Shown here in pieces: positions 38,925 through 47,681 of a stretch of 64,000 bases of DNA; position 1 is the stretch's first letter; each line of letters begins with the position of its first letter. The translations under genes were made by a program, and so were the position numbers. A model generated the notes under the pieces. The model made no database searches. It was not told where the DNA came from and was given only the letters and a program-made list of their open reading frames with translations. Source of the stretch: Cysteiniphilum halobium (GTDB lineage: Bacteria > Pseudomonadota > Gammaproteobacteria > Francisellales > Francisellaceae); NCBI RefSeq assembly GCF_003574425.1, contig NZ_QLIU01000015.1, positions 53,456 through 117,455 on the forward strand, written 5' to 3'.

Positions 38925-39018
38925 CAGCGTGATTGCAATTAGTTTGTTGGCGGGTTGAATCAAATTATAAGGTTACCGAAATTAGACTATATGACTGCTT
39001 CAATATAAACCACATAAT

Positions 39019-39338
39019 CCTTAGTTCAGCTTAGCGTATTAACTCAAACTATAAAAATCCCCAGGTCGGTTTAGCGTATTAACTCGAACTATAAAATTCC
39101 TTAGTCAAGTTTGAAGCGCTAACTCTGACTATAAAAACCCATAGTCCAATTTGGCGCGCTAATTTGGACTATATAATTCCTTGATCCAATTTAACACCTT
39201 AACTTGGATTATAAAAATCTTTAGTTCGTTTTAGCGCATTAACTCGGACTACAAAATTCCTTAGTTAAATTTGAATCGCCAAATTTAACTATAAAAATTC
39301 TTGGTTAAATTTATCACCTCAATAATCTCATTCAGGAT
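39019..39338. repeat. array of about eight diverged 40-bp tandem repeats, each an imperfect hairpin
   Basis: Units begin exactly every 40 bases at 39019, 39059, 39099, 39139, 39179, 39219, 39259 and (partial) 39299. Each reads roughly CCTTAGT-arm, a TTTAGCGCATTAA-like centre, complementary arm, then ACTATAAAAWT. Arm sequences differ between units but stay complementary within a unit: ATAGTCCAA with TTGGACTAT (39141-39172), ATCCAA with TTGGAT, TAGTTAAATTTG with CAAATTTAACTA (39262-39291). The array lies between the rplC-operon promoter and nnrD, and its last units overlap the nnrD 3' end. Confidence 0.85.
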
Positions 39339-40811
39339 CATCGACGCCATAAACCCATGCGTGCCATGCTTTGCGACATAGTTTTCAGCCGCCATACCCT
39401 GTAGCAATAGAGCAAATAGCGCTGAAGATTGCATACACTTTAGTTGCGCCGCTAATCCTGCAATCACACCAGTTAATATATCGCCTGATCCCGCGGTAGC
39501 GAGAATATTAGTACCATAAGGGTTTAAATACATATCACCATTACTATACAACAAACTACCACAGCCCTTGAGCAAGACGGATACACCGTATTTTTCCGCC
39601 AGCGATTTTGTTATTTGAACGCGATGCTCACGAATATATTCAACTTCAATACCAAGCAGCCTTGAAGCTTCGCCCTCATGTGGCGTTATTAGACGCTGGG
39701 AACTAAAGTCACACTGAATGCGATCGTTTAAAAAATCCAAAGCACCCGCATCCACCACCATTGGTTTATTAATATGCAAAATACTCGGCAAGACAGCCTT
39801 TGACCACGCTTGATTAATCGACATACCACACCCTACTGCAATCACATCAAACTTATCTACTTGTTTTAAAAACTCCTCTGCTGAATGCAATTTATGGCAC
39901 ATAATCTCAGGATGAACAGCACTTAGTGCATTACTACTATTTTGCGGATGGGTAAAAAGGCTAACCCGACCTGCACCAATTTTTAATGCTGCATAGGCAG
40001 ACATCACTGCCGCACCAAACATCCCCTCATCACCAGCGATAATTGCTAAATGCCCTTTTTCGCTTTTATTGATCGTTTTAGCCCGCGGCAGCAAGTATTG
40101 ATAATCTGGCAAATCCTTTTTATCCAGAAGCCTAGCCACAGGTTTTTCATCAAGCTCAAGCTGAACATTTTCCCAATCAACAAGTGGGGCGAATATCAAC
40201 TCCCCTACATAATCAGGAGCCGCTCCGGTATATAGCCCTATCTTTTTGCAGATAAAACTTATTGTTTTATTAGCAACTATCGCCACTTTAAATACTTTGC
40301 CCGTCGTTGCACAAATGCCTGATGGAATATCAACGCTTAGGGTGTTTTTACTATGAATATTAATCGTGTCTATAACTGCTGCAAAAAGGCCCTCAACATC
40401 TCGGTTAAGACCCGTACCCAATATTGCATCAATAACGATATCCGCCAGAGATATTGAGCTAACAAATGATTCATCAACAACATCTAGTTTCGTAACAACA
40501 ACACCAATTGCTTGGGCATGCACAAGCATATATTGACTATCTTTGGAAAGTGCTTGAGATGCACTACATAAGTAAACGTCCACACTCAAACCAGACATAT
40601 GGCAAAGGGCTGCAATCATTAAACCGTCACCGGCATTGTTACCAGCACCACAGACAACGACAATACGCTTGCAATCGTACTTTTGCACTTTGGCAAAGCA
40701 AGCAAAAGCCGCTTTTGACATTAAATCCAAACTATTGACGTCCAGTTTGTTGATAATTAGCTTATCAATTATTTGTGATTGCTCTGCAGTGTAAAGCTCA
40801 GATTCAAACAT
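39285..40811 (-). CDS. nnrD: bifunctional NAD(P)HX epimerase / ADP-dependent NAD(P)HX dehydratase
   Basis: This fusion repairs hydrated NAD(P)H in the cytoplasm. The N-terminal YjeF_N epimerase domain has VVCGAGNNAGDGLMIA (about residues 50-65), and the C-terminal ribokinase-like dehydratase domain has IAGDEGMFGAAVMSAYAAL, LITPHEGEASRLLG and the ATPase signature NILATAGSGDILTGVIAG. ATG 40811 (508 aa) is preferred over 40820 because the AAGG site lies too close to the first. The last residues (LTKNFYS) are encoded inside the 40-bp repeat array. The gene follows the unknown gene at 40823 and is likely cotranscribed. Confidence 0.93.
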   Translation of the reverse strand: MFESELYTAEQSQIIDKLIINKLDVNSLDLMSKAAFACFAKVQKYDCKRIVVVCGAGNNAGDGLMIAALCHMSGLSVDVYLCSASQALSKDSQYMLVHAQAIGVVVTKLDVVDESFVSSISLADIVIDAILGTGLNRDVEGLFAAVIDTINIHSKNTLSVDIPSGICATTGKVFKVAIVANKTISFICKKIGLYTGAAPDYVGELIFAPLVDWENVQLELDEKPVARLLDKKDLPDYQYLLPRAKTINKSEKGHLAIIAGDEGMFGAAVMSAYAALKIGAGRVSLFTHPQNSSNALSAVHPEIMCHKLHSAEEFLKQVDKFDVIAVGCGMSINQAWSKAVLPSILHINKPMVVDAGALDFLNDRIQCDFSSQRLITPHEGEASRLLGIEVEYIREHRVQITKSLAEKYGVSVLLKGCGSLLYSNGDMYLNPYGTNILATAGSGDILTGVIAGLAAQLKCMQSSALFALLLQGMAAENYVAKHGTHGFMASMILNEIIEVINLTKNFYS

Positions 40812-40822
40812 AAAAAACATCC

Positions 40823-41746
40823 TTATACTGAAAACACCGTAATATAATCAACAATTTTTGGATAATGTTTCTGGCAAAACGCTAATAAATCTTTCTTTGT
40901 TGGCTGTACTGCGATAATTGTTTCACGGTATGCACCATAGTGCATTTTAGGCAAAGCCTGATTGGCTTTAAGATTTTTCTTATGATTTTTTATATATTTA
41001 GCCGTGTATTCTTTTTCAAACACTGCCCTTTCATTATGCTTTTCAGCATATCCCAATGCCTTATGCGGAAACTCACCCTGATCCAATGCCTCTTTAATAT
41101 AGTGCGCTATAACATCTTTAATTGAGGCTGTTTTTGGTGGGTTAGCCAAATCATCACCTGTTGTATATTTAGAGTAAATACCATCTATGGCTTTGATCTG
41201 ATTATATTCATTTGTAAAGCTACGGCGCATGTTGGAGCCAAAATAAATACTATTAGTACTAATAAATCCATCATAAATAACATGCTCCAAAAAAGGCAAC
41301 AGTATGAAGCTCGCCTGATAAGGCAAGCTATGCTTCGGGAAAAAGTCCTCCAAGCTATGACTAATTCCTTTAATACCATACAGTCTAGTACCCCTACCGG
41401 TACCTTTATTTGCAACTGGTGTTGCCATAACAACCGAGTACTCACGTAAATGCTTCATTAGAAAGCCATCAACCGCTAACTTACCTCGCCATTGTCGTAT
41501 AATATTTAGGTCTTCTTCCTTAAACTCATATAGATTTTTATCACAGAACTCTTCTATATTAGCCGCCGCATACAACTTATCTCTTATCGCAGGAATAACG
41601 CCCTGTAACTCATCACGACCTAAATCTTGAAAATCATCGACGGATTTTAATCTAGAATTAATAGCATATTTCTTGTTGGTGAAATGCATTAAAGATCGGT
41701 GAAGTTTAAAAAAGTATTCCGCTTCATGTGGTAAAAGTTGACTCAT
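40823..41746 (-). CDS. protein of unknown function
   Basis: I do not recognise this 307-aa protein. It has no signal peptide or membrane span and is rich in Lys, Tyr and Phe. Notable stretches are EAEYFFKLHRSLMHFTNKKY at the N-terminus, KGTGRGTRLYGIKGISHSLE and FGSNMRRSFTNEYNQIKA in the middle, and a basic KYIKNHKKNLKANQ near residue 255. It ends just before nnrD in a tight arrangement, so it should share its transcript; a link to NAD(P)H repair is not supported otherwise. Confidence 0.7.
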   Translation of the reverse strand: MSQLLPHEAEYFFKLHRSLMHFTNKKYAINSRLKSVDDFQDLGRDELQGVIPAIRDKLYAAANIEEFCDKNLYEFKEEDLNIIRQWRGKLAVDGFLMKHLREYSVVMATPVANKGTGRGTRLYGIKGISHSLEDFFPKHSLPYQASFILLPFLEHVIYDGFISTNSIYFGSNMRRSFTNEYNQIKAIDGIYSKYTTGDDLANPPKTASIKDVIAHYIKEALDQGEFPHKALGYAEKHNERAVFEKEYTAKYIKNHKKNLKANQALPKMHYGAYRETIIAVQPTKKDLLAFCQKHYPKIVDYITVFSV

Positions 41747-41863
41747 TGCCGTTGCCCTTATTTTTTGCCTTTATTGTATTTGCTCAATTTAAATCCCGTA
41801 GTAATCATAGAAAAAATCCGTTAAACCCAAACTTCCCCTCACCCGTGCAGCTTAAGCCACACG

Positions 41864-41886
41864 ACCTCTCCCGCAAGGGGAGAGGT
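41864..41886. repeat. REP-like palindrome
   Basis: ACCTCTCCC and GGGGAGAGGT arms around a GCAA centre, preceded by CTTCCCCTCACCCGTGC. This CTCTCCC-GCAA-GGGAGAG palindrome is of the kind found as dispersed extragenic repeats in many proteobacteria. It lies in the 295-base divergent gap between the genes at 41746 and 42042; nothing else was recognised there. Confidence 0.6.
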
Positions 41887-42041
41887 AAAAAATAGCTCTA
41901 CTTATTTCTCAGTTAGTTACATACTATACCTCTCACTTTAGGCAATGCCTATTAAAAAACTGACAAATCCAGACACTTTACTTTTAATTTTCAGTCAAAT
42001 CGTTAATATATTTTCACCTCTAGTTAACCCTTTTAACATAT

Positions 42042-43358
42042 ATGGCAATTCATAAAATCAAAGGTTATGTTATTTTCGTTGTGGTGCTTAGCGCCTTTTT
42101 GCTACTTTATAAGTATATTATGCAAGTTTTTCCAGGACTTATTGCCAATGACATTATGTCTTCTTTTAGCATCTCTCCTGCTGAAGCAGGATCATTAGTC
42201 GCCATTACCTTTTGGACAATTGTCATCACCCAACTATTCTCAGGCGTAATTTTAGATAAGTTTGGTTTTCGCATCATTAGTTCACTGTCACTCGTGAGTT
42301 CAGCGGTAGGTCTTCTTGTGTTTATTTATGGGGCCAATCACGGTGATTTATGGCTTGGATATCTCGGGCGCATTATGATTGGGATTGGGATTTCCTTTGC
42401 TACAGTTAGCTATATTAAAGCGGTTTCTGTATGGTTCTCCCCTCGGCACTTTGCCTTTGTTTCAAGCTTTCTAGCCAGTGCAGCAATGCTTGGTGCGATT
42501 ATTGGACAAGCGCCACTATCTTACTTAATCTCACACACTGGTTCCTGGCAAAAAGCATTGAGCATTTGTGCGATTATTGGACTTATTGGCGCGCTTTTGT
42601 ACTTCCTAATCATGCGTGATCATAACCCCAAGCAAAAAGAAATCTCTACTAAAGATAGTAGTCTTGAGTGGACATCGATTAAAACAGTACTTTTCAATCG
42701 CAATAATTGGTTATTAACCCTTTATACAGGCTTAAGCTTCACGGCAATTGATGCCTTTGCCGGACTTTGGGGTAATAATTATTTTCGTGAACAATATGGC
42801 ATATCAACTGAGCATGCCGCTGGAATGATTTCGATGATTTTTCTTGGCATGGCTATTGGTTCACCGATTATCGGCAAAATGTCAGAATACTATAACACCA
42901 AACGCTTAATGCTTGGATTTCATGTTATTGCCACCATTAGTCTCGCCATTGTCCTGACAATGAAAACCACGCCACTAACTGCCTCTATCTGCTTGTTTAT
43001 CTTTGGCTTTGCACTGGGGATTTATATGCTGAGCTTCGCCATCGGTAGACGCATCAACCCTATTGTTGTGACTGCTACCGTTGCAGCATTAATCAACACC
43101 GGCGAGCCAATATTTGGTGCGATTTTTGACCCCCTTATTGGCTATTTTCTTGAGCTTACCTGGCAAGGTAACTACATCAATAGCACCGGGCAAATTGTTC
43201 AATATACGCAAGGCTTGGCGCCTGCTAATGCTGTTAAGCACTTTGACGTCTCCTCTTACCATATGGCATTCTCCATTTTAACACTCAGTATGATGCTTGC
43301 TTTTATCTTATTGTGCTTTGTCAAAGATAATAACAAAGAACAAAGTGATGATGTTTAA
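42042..43358 (+). CDS. MFS transporter
   Basis: The 438-aa protein has 12 predicted transmembrane segments, with MQVFPGLIANDIMSSFSISP in TM1-loop, SGVILDKFGFRIISSLSLVS as motif A, and GRIMIGIGISFATVSYIKAV in TM4. This arrangement is common to bacterial MFS carriers for organic acids, sugars phosphates or amino acids, and similar proteins occur in intracellular gammaproteobacteria; the substrate is not predictable. It ends 75 bases before the glycosyltransferase gene. Confidence 0.88.
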   Translation: MAIHKIKGYVIFVVVLSAFLLLYKYIMQVFPGLIANDIMSSFSISPAEAGSLVAITFWTIVITQLFSGVILDKFGFRIISSLSLVSSAVGLLVFIYGANHGDLWLGYLGRIMIGIGISFATVSYIKAVSVWFSPRHFAFVSSFLASAAMLGAIIGQAPLSYLISHTGSWQKALSICAIIGLIGALLYFLIMRDHNPKQKEISTKDSSLEWTSIKTVLFNRNNWLLTLYTGLSFTAIDAFAGLWGNNYFREQYGISTEHAAGMISMIFLGMAIGSPIIGKMSEYYNTKRLMLGFHVIATISLAIVLTMKTTPLTASICLFIFGFALGIYMLSFAIGRRINPIVVTATVAALINTGEPIFGAIFDPLIGYFLELTWQGNYINSTGQIVQYTQGLAPANAVKHFDVSSYHMAFSILTLSMMLAFILLCFVKDNNKEQSDDV

Positions 43359-43433
43359 TAAAAGTATTTTCTGACTCGTTATTTCTGCTATGATGTTGCG
43401 CATTGCCACGATACACACTAATGCAATGACGCA

Positions 43434-44927
43434 ATGAAACAAACAATCAAAGCAAGCCATTTATTTTGGATGTTTTTCCTAACTTACGCATTTTTGTGGA
43501 CACTCATACCATCAATCATGCGCTTTGTTACACCGATGGATGCTACCGAAGGAGCAATGTGGGCGCACACTTTACAATGGGGCTACCCGCGCGACCCTTG
43601 GTTAAATGCCCTTCTAACAAAGGTTGCTCTCTTTATCAGCGGCAACCATGATTGGAGTATTTATTTATTCTCACAAATCATGGCACTTATCGCATTTTGG
43701 TCAGTTTGGCGTCTAGGTCGGTTGATTTTTAAAAATCACTATTTAGCACTCTGTGCTGCTGTTATTCTTATTGCCATTCAATACTATAACTTAGCAATTA
43801 TTGACTTTAATGATAATGCGTGCGAACTCGGACTTTGGCCTTTAATGGCTTTGTATTTTTATCGTAGTGTCACTACAAACCGCTTAAAACATTGGATACT
43901 TCTTGGCATCATTGCTGGCCTTGCAATGATGGCAAAATACTATACCGCTGTACCACTGGTTGCCATGTTGCTATTTATCCTTTTTGAAAAGTCATTATAT
44001 CGCCATTTAATCAACTGGAAGCTTTATCTAAGCTTGATTATCTTAGTGATTATTTGCATCCCTCATATCGTTTGGCTTGTGGATTATGGCTTTATCACCA
44101 TCCATTACTCAATGGATAAAGTTGATAGCCACATTCATGAGAGCTTATTGCAAAGACATTTTGCTTATGCCTTACATTTCTTTTTCGCGCAAATTGGAAC
44201 TTTCATGGGTGCTGTCGCCTTATTCTTATTTGGTTACATTGGCAAAACCAAAAATAAATCAATACTGAATACTAAAACAAACATTGGATTCTTTAACGCC
44301 AAGTTCTTATTTTTTGTAGGTCTTGGTCCGACACTTATTACCATACTTATTTCTATCATTGGTGGCTGGAACATCCATACGATGTGGGGGATTCCATTAT
44401 TAAGCCTATGGAGTCTTATCCTCATCGCAATTACAAAACCTGTTTTAACCACAAATAAAATTAAACGCCTTATCGCTATGGCTAGCTTTATTACTCTTTT
44501 ATTGCTTGTTGGCTACAGTATTTCATTATCGCGCAGTAAAACCAGTAGTGCTAATTATCCTGCGCGCGAGATTGCTCAAATCGTCACTGAAAAGTGGCAT
44601 GAACGCTATCACACCAAATTGGAGTATATCGCTGGTTTTAACAAACCTATTAGCTATATTACCCGCTATTCGACAGATCATCCGATGGCTTTAATTGAGT
44701 TTAATCCTAAGCTTAATCCGGCACTTGATATGCATGATTTACGTTTGAAAGGTGCTGTATTTATCTTGATACCACAAATGGAAGGAGCCTCCGAATTCCC
44801 AGAAGAAGTATTAAAACAGTACCCTGATTTAGTGATCACACCTTATCAAACAATTCCTTGGAAACGTGCCAAACCAAATCAACAACCAATGCGCTTTCAA
44901 ATCGCTTTTTTACCACCGAAACCATAA
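43434..44927 (+). CDS. GT39/ArnT-like polyprenyl-phosphate-dependent membrane glycosyltransferase
   Basis: The 497-aa protein has 10-12 transmembrane segments and the PMT_2 layout: a first periplasmic loop with the acidic motif TPMDATEGAMWAH, then PRDPWLNALLTKV, and TM segments such as AVILIAIQYYNLAIIDFNDN. A periplasmic C-terminal domain follows from about residue 370. Members transfer a sugar from a polyprenyl-phosphate carrier to lipid A or protein at the periplasmic face. ArnT-like lipid A modification is the leading guess. It is followed after nine bases by zapE, so the two are cotranscribed. Confidence 0.8.
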   Translation: MKQTIKASHLFWMFFLTYAFLWTLIPSIMRFVTPMDATEGAMWAHTLQWGYPRDPWLNALLTKVALFISGNHDWSIYLFSQIMALIAFWSVWRLGRLIFKNHYLALCAAVILIAIQYYNLAIIDFNDNACELGLWPLMALYFYRSVTTNRLKHWILLGIIAGLAMMAKYYTAVPLVAMLLFILFEKSLYRHLINWKLYLSLIILVIICIPHIVWLVDYGFITIHYSMDKVDSHIHESLLQRHFAYALHFFFAQIGTFMGAVALFLFGYIGKTKNKSILNTKTNIGFFNAKFLFFVGLGPTLITILISIIGGWNIHTMWGIPLLSLWSLILIAITKPVLTTNKIKRLIAMASFITLLLLVGYSISLSRSKTSSANYPAREIAQIVTEKWHERYHTKLEYIAGFNKPISYITRYSTDHPMALIEFNPKLNPALDMHDLRLKGAVFILIPQMEGASEFPEEVLKQYPDLVITPYQTIPWKRAKPNQQPMRFQIAFLPPKP

Positions 44928-44936
44928 TGTGATGAT

Positions 44937-45992
44937 ATGAGTTTACGCGACAATTACCTAAGTTATCTCAAAACACATCATTATAATGATGATCTACTGC
45001 AACTACAGGCAATTGATTACTTGCAACAGATTCTTGTACAAGTTGAACAAAAATCAATGAAACCAAAGGCATGGAACTTATTTAAAAAGAAGCCCGATCC
45101 AATTAAAGGCTTATACATGTGGGGTGGCGTTGGTCGCGGTAAAACTTTTATTATGGATTTATTCTATGATGCACTAGCCACTGATAAAAAAATACGCCTG
45201 CATTTTAATCACTTCATGCAGCAGGTACATCAACAATTACGTGATTTCCAAGGTCAAAACAATCCTTTACAAAAAGTTGCTCATAACATTGCGGATAAAT
45301 ATAGTGTAATTTGTTTTGATGAATTTTTTGTCGAAGATATTGCAGATGCTATGATCTTAGGTGGTCTTTTCACACAATTATTTGAACTTGGCATTACTCT
45401 TATTGCCACTTCAAACATCCCACCTGAGCGGCTTTATCAAGGCGGATTACAACGTGAACTTTTCTTGCCCGCAATCGACTGCCTTATCAAACATGTCACC
45501 GTTCTCAACCTTGACTCAGGCACTGACTATAGGCAGCTGACACAAGCGCATAATCAAAATTATTTTTACCCTCTACCACAAGCCACACTTGATCTGACTC
45601 ATCGTTTTAAACAAAACGCATCAGAGCACGTGATGTATGATACCAAAATCATCCTTGAAGATCGTCTTGTTAAAGTTAAAGCCGTTGATGAAAATGCTAT
45701 TTGGTTTGATTTCTTTAGTATTTGTGGCGATGGTCGCGGAGTAAGTGACTATATCGCCCTTGCTAAACGTTTTGATACAATCTATATCAGTAACATGCCC
45801 ATATTAACGATAAAATATGAAAGCGAAACCAGACGTTTTATCGCTATGATTGATGAATTCTATGATGAGGACAAACACGTTATTATCGCAGCGGATGCTG
45901 ATTTTAATAGCATTTATCAAGGTGAAAAACTCCAATTTGAATTTGAACGCACTAAAAGTCGATTACATGAAATGCAACTTAACACTAAGTGA
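44937..45992 (+). CDS. zapE: cell division ATPase ZapE (AFG1 family)
   Basis: The 351-aa AAA-like ATPase has Walker A GLYMWGGVGRGKTFIMDLFY (about residues 58-77) and Walker B VICFDEFFVEDIADA, then TSNIPPERLYQGGLQRELFL. ZapE associates with the Z-ring and destabilises FtsZ polymers under low oxygen or heat in E. coli. The length is close to the E. coli 375 aa. It lies nine bases after the glycosyltransferase, an unusual partner. Confidence 0.93.
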   Translation: MSLRDNYLSYLKTHHYNDDLLQLQAIDYLQQILVQVEQKSMKPKAWNLFKKKPDPIKGLYMWGGVGRGKTFIMDLFYDALATDKKIRLHFNHFMQQVHQQLRDFQGQNNPLQKVAHNIADKYSVICFDEFFVEDIADAMILGGLFTQLFELGITLIATSNIPPERLYQGGLQRELFLPAIDCLIKHVTVLNLDSGTDYRQLTQAHNQNYFYPLPQATLDLTHRFKQNASEHVMYDTKIILEDRLVKVKAVDENAIWFDFFSICGDGRGVSDYIALAKRFDTIYISNMPILTIKYESETRRFIAMIDEFYDEDKHVIIAADADFNSIYQGEKLQFEFERTKSRLHEMQLNTK

Positions 45993-46142
45993 AATAGAAT
46001 AAAGAAACAACTGTTTACTTTTCATCACCCCCAGTAACCATCACTTTATGTTACTCTCCTGTTAGAATGACTTTCAACTCTATGCAGTAGACAAGAATAT
46101 AATTGCTATAACAATCAACCAAGTAATGTTAGGGGAAAGTGA

Positions 46143-47606
46143 ATGAAAATAATATTTCTTAATGTCTATAGAACATTAATTTGGTCACTTATAAGTGTGC
46201 TTGCACTACTAATTTGCAGTTGTGGCGGCGGATCAAACAGTACTCCTGCAAAAAGCGCTCTACATGTCACTGAAAACATATCTACATCAGAAATTCAAGC
46301 AGGTATTCCTTTCACAGTAAATGTGGTGCTTTCAAATTCTGCGTTAACATTAGGGGCAGAAGATTATGATATTAAATTGATTGATACACCGAGCGTTTTA
46401 AATTGCACTACAACTGAGTATCAACATGTTGCTTTAAATCAGACCTATAATTTTGTGTGCACCCTTCCCTTAAATGCTCCCCAGAATAGTCCAGTTGATG
46501 TTGAAATATCAGTGAATGGTTCTTCTAAGCAAACAAAAACTGCTGATATTATACAACCACTTCCGCCTGCTTCTGAACCTGCTCCACATAATATGTTTGT
46601 ATTTTATAGAACCCATAACATTGGGATTTTAGTGCGTTGTGCGTTAGGTGAAAATGGGAAACCTCTGGACTATGATTCCAACTCTGAGTGTATAGTACAA
46701 CAATTACCAATGGATAATATAACTAATTTCACGATCTATCAAAACTCAAGTATTCATAAAATTGCTTTCATACAGGATAAAAGCAATTTAGTTTCAATTT
46801 GCCCGCTCGATGAATTCCAAAATGTTTACACCAACCAATGCAAAACAATAGAGCTAAATACTAATTTCAATTCACATACTCTTAACCTAATTCCAAAAAA
46901 CATTTTATTTAAAGATCAAAACAATATTTATTTAGTAGCACCTGGTTATGGTAACAACTCAAAATATATGGCGCTCTATAATTGTAAACTAGACCTAAGT
47001 TCAACTCAAAACCACTGTGATTTAGTTTCAAATTTATCGGACTCCATAAGTACTACTACGACAGTTCCCTATATTAGTCAAACAGATTCTTCTCATATTG
47101 AGATGTCTGTGCTAGCTGATAACTCGTCTCTTCTAGGGCATTGGCAATATAAAAAAACGGATAAGAAGAGTATTTTTATTAACTCTACAACATTCACTGT
47201 TCAAGGACTTATGTTCTCGTATAATACTCTTAATAATACGTCTATGATTTGGGATCCTAAAAATCTTGAACCTACTTTGGATGATAACCCGAGCTTTGAT
47301 AAGTATACTTTTCATGTAGACTGGTCGTCAATTTCCGATCTACCACTGGTTATGGGACTTGTTAGCGCAGATAAGCAAATAGCCGAATATATGACTTCAT
47401 CTCCTTATGAGCTTGGATATGACATGATATTTAAAAACAATATTAATAAGAATTACTTTATAATGCATTGCACACAAGGAAATGACCCATCTCATGGCGC
47501 TTATATTAGCTATGCCAGTAAAGATTGCGACATATTTAACGATGATACAATTTTCCCAAATGGAAGTGACTCAGTATCATCATTTCAAATTCAATATTTA
47601 AGTTAA
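46143..47606 (+). CDS. predicted lipoprotein of unknown function
   Basis: The 487-aa product has a type II signal peptide: TM-like residues 12-27, then LLICSC with lipidation at Cys27 followed by GGGSNST. Residues 35-145 read like an Ig-like beta domain (PFTVNVVLSNSALTLGAEDY). After a proline-rich linker (PLPPASEPAPH), the rest shows repeated beta-strand and Cys-containing segments such as NLVSICPLDEFQNVYTNQCK and YNCKLDLSSTQNHCD, possibly a propeller of about 50-residue repeats. An AGGGGAAAG site precedes the ATG. No family was recognised; the base composition is more AT-rich than the neighbouring housekeeping genes. Confidence 0.75.
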   Translation: MKIIFLNVYRTLIWSLISVLALLICSCGGGSNSTPAKSALHVTENISTSEIQAGIPFTVNVVLSNSALTLGAEDYDIKLIDTPSVLNCTTTEYQHVALNQTYNFVCTLPLNAPQNSPVDVEISVNGSSKQTKTADIIQPLPPASEPAPHNMFVFYRTHNIGILVRCALGENGKPLDYDSNSECIVQQLPMDNITNFTIYQNSSIHKIAFIQDKSNLVSICPLDEFQNVYTNQCKTIELNTNFNSHTLNLIPKNILFKDQNNIYLVAPGYGNNSKYMALYNCKLDLSSTQNHCDLVSNLSDSISTTTTVPYISQTDSSHIEMSVLADNSSLLGHWQYKKTDKKSIFINSTTFTVQGLMFSYNTLNNTSMIWDPKNLEPTLDDNPSFDKYTFHVDWSSISDLPLVMGLVSADKQIAEYMTSSPYELGYDMIFKNNINKNYFIMHCTQGNDPSHGAYISYASKDCDIFNDDTIFPNGSDSVSSFQIQYLS

Positions 47607-47648
47607 ATACTAAGCTCTTGTATACATCGATCACAAACCACCTTGCAA

Positions 47649-47681
47649 CTAAACACCGCAAAATGGCTTACGATGGGTATA
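47649..47681. repeat. end copy of the MITE-like family at 19507-19708
   Basis: Bases 47651-47681 match 19679-19709 at 25 of 31 positions, and all six differences are C/T or G/A transitions. The shared core is GATGGGTATA. The opposite end is not clearly present, so this may be a partial or decayed copy. It lies inside the 3' end of the monooxygenase gene. Confidence 0.6.

Noticed and set aside
39019..39338. CRISPR array
   Set aside because: Units are contiguous and diverged, with no unique spacers between constant repeats, and no cas genes are nearby.
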